From contig NC_092580.1 in NCBI RefSeq assembly GCF_037975245.1, forward strand, positions 35,187,001 through 35,251,000: 64,000 nt of DNA, read 5' to 3'. Both the position numbers and the translations under genes were made by a program. Positions 23,401 to 35,400 of this stretch are shown here, in pieces. How positions within the stretch are numbered: position 1 is the stretch's first letter; the number at the start of each line of letters is the position of its first letter. This DNA is from Apostichopus japonicus (Eukaryota > Echinodermata > Holothuroidea > Aspidochirotida > Stichopodidae). The notes under the pieces are model-generated. The model had not been told where the DNA came from and did no database searches. It saw only the letters and a program-made list of their open reading frames with translations.

Positions 23401-26400
23401 GGTGTGTCTTGTTCTTTGTGTTGGTGTGTCTTGTACTTTGTGGTGGTGTGTCTTGTACTTTGTGGTGGTGTGTCTTGTTCTTTGTGTTGGTGTGTCTTGT
23501 ACTTTGTGGTGGTGTGTCTTGTTCTTTGTGTTGGTGTGTCTTTCTCTTTGTGTTGGTGTGTCTTTCTCTTTGTGGTGGTGTGTCTTGTACTTTGTGTTGG
23601 TGTGTCTTGTACTTTGTGGTGGTGTGTCTTGTTCTTTGTGTTGGTGTGTCTTGTACTTTGTGGTGGTGTGTCTTGTACTTTGTGGTGGTGTGTCTTGTAC
23701 TTTGTGGTGGTGTGTCTTGTACTTTGTGGTGGTGTGTCTTGTTCTTTGTGTTGGTGTGTCTTGTACTTTGTGGTGGTGTGTCTTGTTCTTTGTGTTGGTG
23801 TGTCTTGTTCTTTGTGGTGGTGTGTCTTGTTCTTTGTGTTGGTGTGTCTTGTTCTTTGTGGTGGTGTGTCTTGTTCTTTGTGGTGGTGTGTCTTGTACTT
23901 TGTGGTGGTGTGTCTTGTACTTTGTGTTGGTGTGTCTTGTACTCTGTGGTGGTGTGTCTTGTTCTTTGTGTTGGTGTGTCTTGTACTTTGTGGTGGTGTG
24001 TCTTGTTCTTTGTGTTGGTGTGTCTTGTACTTTGTGGTGGTGTGTCTTGTTCTTTGTGTTGGTGTGTCTTGTTCTTTGTGTTGGTGTGTCTTGTTCTTTG
24101 TGGTGGTGTGTCTTGTTCTTTGTGGTGGTGTGTCTTGTTCTTTGTGTTGGTGTGTCTTGTTCTTTGTGGTGGTGTGTCTTGTTCTTTGTGGTGGTGTGTC
24201 TTTCTCCTTGTGATGGTGTGTCTTGTACTTTGTGGTGGTGTGTCTTGTTCTTTGTGTTGGTGTGTCTTGTACTTTGTGGTGGTGTGTCTTGTTCTTTGTG
24301 GTGGTGTGTCTTTCTCTTTGTGTTGGTGTGTCTTGTTCTTTGTGTTGGTGTGTCTTGTTCTTTGTGTTGGTGTGTCTTGTTCTTTGTGGTGGTGTGTCTT
24401 GTTCTTTGTGTTGGTGTGTCTTGTTCTTTGTGCTGGTGTGTCTTTCTCTTTGTGTTGGTGTGTCTTGTACTTTGTGTTGGTGTGTCTTGTACTTTGTGGT
24501 GGTGTGTCTTGTTCTTTGTGTTGGTGTGTCTTGTTCTTTGTGTTGGTGTGTCTTGTTCTTTGTGGTGGTGTGTCTTTCTCTTTGTGGTGGTGTGTCTTGT
24601 TCTTTGTGTTGGTGTGTCTTGTTCTTTGTGTTGGTGTGTCTTGTTCTTTGTGTTGGTGTGTCTTTCTCTTTGTGTTGGTGTGTCTTGTTCTTTGTGGTGG
24701 TGTGTCTTGTTCTTTGTGTTGGTGTGTCTTGTACTTTGTGTTGGTGTGTCTTGTTCTTTGTGTTGGTGTGTCTTGTACTTTGTGTTGGTGTGTCTTTCTC
24801 TTTGTGGTGGTGTGTCTTGTTCTTTGTGGTGGTGTGTCTTGTACTAGAAATCTCATTGTACTGTAGTGATTCATGTTACATTCATGCTTCTTGCTAACAC
24901 CATGACTCTCATAGCAATGTATCTATCCATCCCGTGCTGCAGAACGTTATGTTTATCATAGAAAACATCCAATTATATACTAGGTAGGTGAATGTATTTG
25001 CTGGTAAATAGAAGAAGTTATGTTGGTAGTGAAATGCTAAATAGTCCATCTGCTTTTATTTGTAGTAATGTTTTTTTCTTTCCTATAAATGTTATTCTAC
25101 AGTACTTTGATGATAGCAGAGTGAGTCTGTTCAAATTTGATTCATCATTTGTTGCAACATTGGTGTTTATAACTTGTGGGATGTTGATGTTGTGTGTGCT
25201 TTTGTTACACCTTGCTTGTAAATACAATATCTCCAATAGGGAAGCTTGGAATAATCTTATAGTTGGTATACTGATGCCAAATATTGTGTGGAAACAAGAA
25301 GTGTAGTGTCTTTGGTGAAGGGAAAATTCATAGGGGTCCTCAGAGGCCAAATTGTTATAACATTGTGGACACTACATCTCCAAGGGAAGGTGGGATATTT
25401 TCATTCTTAGCATAGGTATTGCCAATATTGAGTAGAAGAAGTCTAGTTGGAAGTGGTAAAGAGAAAAAGGTGAAAATCTTGTATACAATATCTCAAAATG
25501 GAATCTTGAACAGATCTCATACCTTGCATGTGGATGTATTGTATTGAATAGAACAAAAGAAACCTCTTACTTGTTTTCTTGTATCTGGATATGAGACAGT
25601 TTTGGTCTTGTTTAATTAATGAGAAAGAATGGAAATGAGGACAAGGTCAATTCAGTCCAAGCCAGAGATGAGCTTAACATTTTTGAAAATGTTCCTATTC
25701 CAAAGGAATGGTGTGAACGTTATATTGACAACAAGCTTCCATATTTGCAAGAAGATGGAGTAAAGATGATTGAGCAAAAGTATCTAAAATAGGGTTATTA
25801 TCAGTCACACACACACACACTGACAACAGAATAGGTGGGTGCATGTCAGATGGTACAATTCACTTTGCAAAAGCCAATTATGCTAAAACATTACTCAAAT
25901 GCTAGTGCAAAACGAGAACAGTTTGTGAACTCTAAGGCCTTGTAAGCTTGATATGTTAGGTTTTAGATTCCTGTTTCCTAAAAGATGCATCTAAAATAGC
26001 ATCATCAAAACCTTAACACATTTCTGGTTAAATTTCTGGTTCAGTTTGTTGGTGTTCCATACAAGGTGACAAACTGCCTTTCTTTAGTAAAAGTATATTA
26101 TTGGCAGGTTTTCTGTTGGGCCATGACATGGATAACATTATCCAACAATGGTTGGAGATTTCCTTGTATATATTTCAGGAGTTACATCTTAAATGTTGGA
26201 TGTGTCTGGTATGTCTATGCATTGTGTGGTAATGATTTGTCTATGCATTGTTTGTTAATGATTTGTCTATGTATTATGTGGTAATGCTTTGTCTATGTAT
26301 TGTTTGTTAATGATTTGTGTTTGTATTGTTTGGTAATGATTTGTCTATGTACAGTGTGGTAATTATTTGTCTATGCATTGTGTGGTAATGATTTGTCTAT

Positions 26401-29400
26401 GTTTTGTGTGGTAATGATTTGTCTATGTATTGAATGGTAAGGAATTGTCTATGCATTGTTAAATTTGTATTGTGTGGTAATAATTTATCTATGTATTGTG
26501 TGGTATTGATTTACCTATGTATTGTTTGTTAATGATTTGTCTATGTATTGTTTGTTAATGATTTGTCTATGTATTGTTTGTTAATGATTTGTCTATGTAT
26601 TATATGGTAATGATCTGTCTATGTATTGTGTAGTAATGATTTGTCTATGTATTGTGTGGTAATGATTTGTCTATGTATTGTGTAGTAATGATTTGTCTAT
26701 GTATTGTGTGGTAATGATTTGTCTATGTATTGTGTGGTAATGATTTGTCTACAGTATGTACAGTGTGGTAATAATTTGTTTATGCATTATGTGGTAATGA
26801 TTTGTCTATGCATTATGTGGTAATGATTTGTCTATGTATTGTTTGGTAATGATTTGACTATGTATTGTTTGGTAATGATTTGTCTAGATGTATTGTGTGG
26901 TAATGATTTGTCTACAGTATGTACAGTGTGGTAATAATTTGTTTATGCATTATGTGGTAATGATTTGTCTATGCATTATGTGGTAATGATTTGTCTATGT
27001 ATTGTTTGGTAATGATTTGACTATGTATTGTTTGGTAATGATTTGTCTATGTATTGTGTGGTAATGATTTGACTATGTATTGTTTGGTAATGATTTGTCT
27101 TTGTATTGTGTGGTAATGATTTGTCTACAGTATGTACAGTGTGGTAATAATTTGTTTATGCATTATGTGGTAATGATTTGTCTATGCATTATGTGGTAAT
27201 GATTTGTCTATGTATTGTTTGGTAATGATTTGACTATGTATTGTTTGGTAATGATTTGTCTATGTATTGTGTGGTAATGATTTGTCTATGTATTTTTTGT
27301 TAATGATTTGTCTATGTATTGTGTGGTAATGATTTGTCTATGTATTGTGTGGTAATAATTTGTCTACAGTATGTACAGTGTGGTAATAATTTGTTTATGC
27401 ATTATGTGGTAATGATTTGTCTATGCATTATGTGGTTATGATTTGTCTATGTATTGTGTGGTAATGATTTGTCTACAGTATGTACAGTGTGGTAATAATT
27501 TGTTTATGCATTATGTGGTAATGATTTGTCTATGCATTATGTGGTAATGATTTGTCTATGTATTGTTTGGTAATGATTTGTCTATGTTTTGTTTGGTAAT
27601 GATTTGACTATGTATTGTTTGGTAATAATTTGTCTAGATGTATTGTGTGGTAATGATTTGTATTGTAAACATGCATTGTGTGGTAATGATTTGTTGTATT
27701 AATTGCATGTTTCTATTTTCTGCTTTTCAGACTCAGTCCCCGCAGAATCGGTTAGTATGTACTCTAAGGTGTGATCGACTCTCATATTGCTACTTTTACC
27801 TCTTTGAAAATGCGGACATGCAGATATTATTCATACATCCTGAAGGCATTTCCATGCTATTTTAGTAACTTGCAATTTTTTCTTGTCAAACGTTTTTAGA
27901 GCAGCCTGCATAATCTTTCATGTACAGTCATATAGTACACCCTCCCCTTTTCGACACACATCATACATATTACATACAAGTTATATGCTAACACACAATC
28001 AACATAACCACTTCAGTATGGAGAAAGACTATCTGTCAACATTCTTTGTAGACTCTGATTTTACCACTATGGGATTGTCTTTATGCATGATGTACACTAT
28101 GCTCATTCAAATTACAACATACAGAAGAAGAACCCACAACAGAATCCTCTAGAAAATGAAGGGGTGCATTAGCTGAGCCTATTCACAGTGTGGGCTCCGG
28201 TGTGTGCTGTATATGCTGTAAACAATCAAAGTGGTGGAGTTATACACATGTGTTGTAGTGAGTTCTGATATGTCATACTTCCACATAACAAAGAAGGAGG
28301 TCAGGATAATTACCTTCTATGTCAAATGTTTAGGTTCTAGAGGATTGTCAATCTTCAAGTTCATACCTCACGAATGCTGGTAACACTGGCCAAAATATAG
28401 AAAGCTGTTAATGTCATAACAACATGAAACCCAAGTATCAAATGTACCACCATTGTTAAATTTCTATTGCAGTGTAAACATGTTTAGTTAACTTTGCTCC
28501 TCTCTCCCCAGTCAACATATGCACTTTCCTGTCTACCGATAATATACTATGTTTTAGCACTGTGCCCTTACTTTTTGGGCGCCTCTCACTTTATCTTCCT
28601 TCCATTCAGAAGTTAACTACACAAACTTTCCATGGATTTGTTTGAAATTGTTATTATGAGTTCCTTTCTTCACATTTTTTTGGTTTATTTCCTTTGAGAA
28701 GCTGACATATAGTTAAATGTGTACTAGACTAGTTACTCTAGCAACTTTGGTTGATCAACTTATTTCAGTGAAAGAATATTTCCTTAGTACACAAGATTTT
28801 GAAGGACCTGAAATTGAACTGAAATATTAAAAATACCAATGGGGTATATTTTCAGGAATTAAAGAATTGATTATAGTCAGTATTAAAGACTTAATGTCAT
28901 GTTTTCATTTATGCTGTTCCATTAATAAAATTAATTATAGTCAGTATTAAAAGACTTAAATGAACTTGATTATAGTCAATATTTAAAGATTTATTTTCTT
29001 ATTTCATTTATGTTGTCCTTGAATGAAATTAATTATAGTCAGTATTAAAAGACTTAATGTCATGTTTTCATTGATGCTGTTCCATTAATAAAATTAATTA
29101 TACATGTAGTCAGTATTAAAAGACTTAAATGAACTTGATTATAGTCAATATTAAAAGATTTATTGTCTTATTTTCATTTATGCTGTCCTTAAATGAAATT
29201 AATTATAGTGAGTATTAAAAGACTTAATGTTATGTTTTCATTTATGCTGTCCCTTAAATGTTATTGATTATAATCAGTATTAAAAGACTTAATGTCATGC
29301 TTTCATTTATAATGTTCCTTTAATGTAATTTACCTGACTTCTATTCACTAGGCCTGATCTTATTGCACTGAAACAAGAATTAGAAGAATTGAAAGTTTCT

Positions 29401-32400
29401 TTGAAGGTATGTATTTAAGCAAACTGTTCAGTTGCAATTTAATTGTTTTGCTGCTCATTAGGTTGGTGAATGTATTCTCATATACACTAATAGGAAACTA
29501 AAATTGCAGACTGTTCTTGGGAATAGGCATAGATGGTGCTTTTGCATCCTTCCATAATCTAATAGCTAAAAAGAAGTGCTCTTTAACATGATATAAACAA
29601 AGAAGTGCTCTTTAACACGATGTTAACTAAGAAGTGCTCCTTTACATCATGTAAATAAAGAAGTGCTCTTTAACAAGATGTTAACAATGAAGTGCTCTTT
29701 AACATCATGATAACAAAGAAGTGCTCTTTAACATGATATAAACAAAGAAGGGCTCTTTAACACGATGTTAACTAAGAAGTGCTCCTTTACATCATGTAAA
29801 TAAAGAAGTGCTCTTTAACACGATGTTAACAATGAAATGCTCTTTAACATGATGTAAACAAAGAAGTGCTCTTTAACAGCATGTAAACAAAGAAGTGCTC
29901 TTTAATATCATGATAACAAAGAAGTGCTCTTTAACATGATGTTAACAAAGAAGTGCTCCTTAGCATCATGTTAACAAAGACGTGCTCTTTAACACGATGT
30001 TAACAAAGAAGTGCTCTTTAGCATCATGTTAACAAAGAAGTGCTCTTTAACACGATGTCAACAAAGAAGTGCTCCTTAACATCATGTGAACAAAAAGTGC
30101 GCTTTAACATGATGTTAACAAAGAAGTGCTCCTTAACATGATGTAAATATAGAAGAGCTCCTTAAATTCACGTAAACAAAGACATGCTCTTTAACATCAG
30201 GTAACAAAGCAGCACCTTAACATCATGTAAAGATAGAAGTGCTCTTTAACATGATGTAAACAAAAAAGTGCTCATTAACATGATGTAAACAAAGAAGTGC
30301 TCATTAATATGATGTAAACAAAAAAGTACTCTTTAACATGATGTAAACAAAGAAGTGCTCTTTAACATGATGTAAACAAAGAAGTGCTCTTTATCAAGAT
30401 GTTAACAAAGAATACTCCTGAACATCATGTAAACAAAGACATGCCTTTTAACATGATGTAAACAAAAATGAATTCTTTAACATCAGGTAAAGAGAGAAGT
30501 GCTCTTTAACATCATGATAACAAAGAAGTGCTCTTTAACATCATGTTAACAAAGAAGTGCTCCTTAGCATCATGTAAACAAAGACGTGCTCTTTAACACG
30601 ATGTTAACAAAGAAGTGCTCCTTAACATGATGTAAATTTAGAAGAGCTCCTTAACATCACGTAAACAAAGACATGCTCTTTAACATCAGGTAACAAAGCA
30701 GCAACTTAACATCATGTAAAGATAGAAGTGCTCTTTAACATGATGTAAACAAAAAAGTATTCATTAACATGATGTAAACAAAGAAGTGCTCTTTAACATG
30801 ATGTAAACAAAGAAGTGCTCTTTATCAAGATGTTAACAAAGAATACTCCTGAACATCATGTAAACAAAGACATGCCTTTTAACATGATGTAAAAAAAATG
30901 CATTCTTTAACATCAGGTAAAGAGAGAAGTGCTCTTTAACATCATTTTAAAAAAGGGACATGCTCTTTAAAATCATGTCAACTAAGAAGTGCTCTTAACA
31001 TCATGTAAAGAATGATGTGCTCTTTAACATCATGTAAAGAATGATGTGCTCTTTAACATGGTGTAAAGAAAGAAGTGCTCTTTAACATGGTGTAAAGAAA
31101 GAAGTGCTCTTTAACATGATATGAAGAAATAAGTTTTCTTTAACATCATGTAAAGAAAGAAGTTCTCTTTAACATCATATGAAGAAGAAAAAAATAAAAC
31201 TGTTAGCAAACTGCTTATTCACTAGAGAGCCTGTGTAATAGAATGTGTAAAAGTAAGTTGGCCTGATGTTTCGATCCTAGCAGGATATAGAGAAAGAAGT
31301 TCTCTTAAACATGATGAAAAGAAAGAAGTGCTCTTAAAACATGATGAAAAGAAAAAGAGCCGCTCTTTAACATGATGCAAAGAAATTAGTGCTCTTTAAC
31401 ATCATGTAAAGAAAGAAGTGCTCTTTAACATCATGTAAAGAAAGAAGTTCCCTTTAAAATGATGAAAACAGTGGCCCATCTGTTCTTGCCAGCATCTGTA
31501 ATGCATTTGCTCACATCTTATTTGAAGCCGAAAGCTCATATATTTTCCCCGTTGAATTTTGTATTGCTTCTAAGGAGCTGACCTAATGGTCTGTGTAGTC
31601 CACGTTGATCAGAGGACTACAAGAGTCAGAGAAGTGTAAGTATGTATTGCTCCTAAGGAGCTGACCTAATGGTCTGTGTAGTCCATGTTGCTAAGTGGAC
31701 TACAAGAGTCAGAGAAGTGTAAGTATGTATTGCTTCTAAGGAGCTGACCTAATGGTCAGTGTAGTCCACGTTGCTCAGTGGACTACAAGAGTCAGAGAAG
31801 TGTAAGTATGTATTGCTTCTAAGGAGCTGACCTAATGGTCAGTGTAGTCCACGTTGCTAAGTGGACTACAAGAGTCAGAGAAGTGTAAGTATGTATTGCT
31901 TCTAAGGAGCTGACCTAATGGTCAGTGTAGTCCACATTGCTAAGTGGACTACAAGAGTCAGAGAAGTGTAAGTATGTATTGCTTCTAAGGAGCTGACCTA
32001 ATGGTCAGTGTAGTCCACGTTGCTAAGTGGACTACAAGAGTCAGAGAAGTGTAAGTATGTATTGCTTCTAAGGAGCTGACCTAATGGTCTATGTAGTCCA
32101 CGTTGCTAAGTGGACTACAAGAGTCAGAGAAGTGTAAGTATGTATTGCTTCTAAGGAGCTGACCTAATGGTCTGTGTAGTCCACATTGCTCAGTGGACTT
32201 CAAGAGTCAGAGAAGTGTAAGTATGTATTGCTTCTGAGGAGCTGACCTAATGGTCTATGTAGTCCACGTTGCTCAGTGGACTACAAGAGTCAGAGAAGTG
32301 TAAGTATGTATTGCTTCTGAGGACCTAATGGTCAGTGCAGTCCAGACACTTTGGTGAGCTTCTGATACTAAAAGAGTTATTTCTTCAACAATAAAATGTG

Positions 32401-35400
32401 TTATACAAGATCTGTCTGGGCTGATAGTAGTACAGGCTTTCATCGGTCTGCAGTAAATCAAACTTAATTTGTGCTTACAATAATCCTCAGTTTGAGCTAC
32501 CCTTGTCATTCCTAAAATAATCCTATCATTTCTTTCACTGTCATGCTTATTTTTGTAGGAAGAGAAATGGTACACAGAGGAACTTAAGAAAGATCTGGAA
32601 AACCACAAGAGTCAGAGAAGTGTAAGGATGAGACTTTACATAATGTTTGGATAAGCTCCATCCTACATAATAAGTATTTCAAATTATATGTGGTGCTCCT
32701 TGCCAGATACAATGCAGTCACTTGTTCTATGGTCTTAGAATATCAAATATATTCAATATTCATCCAATCAGGTATTTTCATTAAAAATTGGAAACAAAAC
32801 ACTGTACCCCAAAATATTTGTTATTTTTTAATCCCAATTAAAAGCATCCCTCACTATAACACTTGCACATGCAACAAGGTTTTTCATGAAAGTAGTTATT
32901 CTACTGCAAGTACCAATGCATGGTCTTGTGACCCTACCTACTGGAATTCCCTGGATGCTGTTCTTCAGAAAGGTAAACTTGGACCAGTGTCATACAAAGC
33001 CTGACATGTAAGAGCTTGTTGTGTTTAGTGGAAGTCAAAGTTATTTGCAGTTAGTAGTTATTAAAAGTCAGCAGAAGATGTATTGAATCTTCTGAAGGAG
33101 AAGCTGTACAGAGAATTTAAACAGATCTGATGTGTCACATAATGATAATTGTCTATTAACATTATGTTCTGATTTCATGGGAAAAGGATGTACACATATA
33201 CTAATATGTGAGTTGTGTCTGTTTTGTATGGGTTTTGGCATTTCATACATAAGATTAAGCCAACTTCTGTTAAGGAGCAACTAAATAGTTGCTATTGTTA
33301 TAAGTTATGGTCTTGGTTTTGAATATGTAGCCCTGAGGAGGGGTGATAGGAAGGGGTCCTGAGGAGGTGCCACATGGGAGGCTGTGCCCTTTGCTTGAAA
33401 CTGCTTGCTTAATTGGAAGTAATAGTTACAGAGCTTTTCAGTGGACAGTCCAGCTCTGTTTGCATCAGTATCTTGTGAACTCTCCTTCAGTTATTTCTCG
33501 CTTTCTTCCAATTTGAAAAGAGCAAAATAAAACTGTAGCTAACCTTGGTTCTTTCTGTGTAGGTCGAAAAGGGGAATAGTATGTTGAGTGTGGTCACAAT
33601 TTGGCTTACTATGTCATTTTTCTTGCCTCTAATTGTAGTAATTACTAAGCACAATGTCATGGTACCTTTGCAATGCTTTATTTCTTAAATGCAGAATTCA
33701 GTTGAGGTAGATAACCACAAGGATGAGCTAAGGAAAGTTGAAGAAACTAAATCACTTTGTAAGTATCTTAGTATCAGTTATATTTCAGTTATTAAGAACA
33801 TCTGGTATGCTACATAATAATTGTATGAAATATTTTCTGCTGGTTAGGCTATGTATAACAGTAGGTTATTTGTAGCATACAGGGTACATTACATAATCAG
33901 TATGATACAAGTATGATTTAGACTATTGGTTTACTTCATGTGTACTGTACAGTAATGACTGTGTGAATAATTTTCTGCTGGTTATTCAAAGTGTTGGCAA
34001 CTCAAGTCGTGTCATTTTGAGACTTGACCGTATTGACCTGAGACTTGACTTGGACTTGACTGAATTGACCTGAGACTTGACTTGGAATTGACTTGGACTT
34101 GACTTGGACTTGACTGAATTGACTTGGACTTGACTTGGACTTGACTGAATTGACTTGAGACTTGACTTGGACTTGACTGAATTGACTTGAGACTTGACTT
34201 GGACTTGACTGAATTGACTTGAGACTTGACTTGGACTTGACTGAATTGACTTGAGACTTGACTTGGACTTGACTGAATTGACTTGAGATTTGACTTGGAC
34301 TTGACTGAATTGACTTGAGACTGAGTTGGACTTGACTGAATTGACTTGAGACTTGACTTGGACTTTACTGAGTTGACTTGAGACTTGACTTGGACTTGAC
34401 TGAATTGACTTGAGACTTGACTTGGACTTGACTGAATTGACTTGAGACTTGACTTGGACTTGACTGAATTGACTTGAGACTTGACTTGGACTTGACTGAA
34501 TTGACTTGAGACTTCACCTGGACTTACCTTCAAAGATTTGAGACTGGACTTGAAACTTACCCTCAAGGCCTTGATGACAATCTGTGTGAGTGGATGTGCT
34601 ACCAAATTGATTAACATTTGGAGTCTTATCAAAGCACCACTGTTCAAGTTGTTTGCCAGTGGTAGTGTAGTACATACTTATGGTCTTATTTAAAGAAAGG
34701 AGAAAGTGGAAATGGAGGGTTGACCCAACATAATTTCAGTTGAAAGCAAAGCTAAGGATCATAAACCCACAACTATTGTTGTATGATCTGAGGATCTCCA
34801 AAGTTATGGAGGGCAATTCCATTTTACAATTTTACCAATGTGGGGGTTCTTAGTGACAGAAGGTTACTAAAAGGGAACCTTCATATATCAGATTCCTTAA
34901 AGATGAATCTAAATACAACACAGAAATTGCAATTCAAAATTTACATTTCTGGTTTTTGAAAAAAGATGGATTCAAGAAACTTACACTAACTCAGAAAACT
35001 GGTAGATAGGGTTATTATCTTCTTTAGTCCTTTCTCTATTGTGTACCGTACAAGGGAGAGAAAGAATTTTCATCTTTAATCGTATGTGTCATGGCTAATT
35101 TATTTATTGGTTGTTTTTCATTTAGTGACATCAGAAGTTGTATTGTTGAGACAAGAGTTAGCTGATTCAAAAGAAAAGAGCAAAGCATACAAGCAACTCA
35201 AAGATGCCATGGAACAGAAAGCAGCTCAACAGGTTAGTACAGTAAGCTATTGTGTGTATAGAATGTTGGTCCATATAGGTTAGTACAGGGCAGTAAGCTT
35301 GAGTGTGTATAGCATGTTGGTCCATATAGGTTAGTACAGGGCAGTAAGCTTGAGTGTGTATAGCATGTTGGTCCATAAAGGATGTTCAGGAATGGTCTGA

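Noticed and set aside
22823-24897. Open frames of up to 683 codons on both strands (Cys/Val-rich forward, His/Thr/Lys-rich reverse)
   Set aside because: They are translations of the 22-bp minisatellite, open in several frames because the unit lacks stop codons, and lie inside an EEA1-like intron.
24992-25306. 104-codon hydrophobic frame
   Set aside because: Lies between EEA1-like exons that already join in phase, overlaps AT-rich intron and 144-bp-family sequence, and has no recognisable domain.
34012-34647. Minus-strand 211-codon Ser/Gln/Val-rich frame
   Set aside because: Product of the 32-bp repeat in intron 6; no start context, no homology, no splice support.
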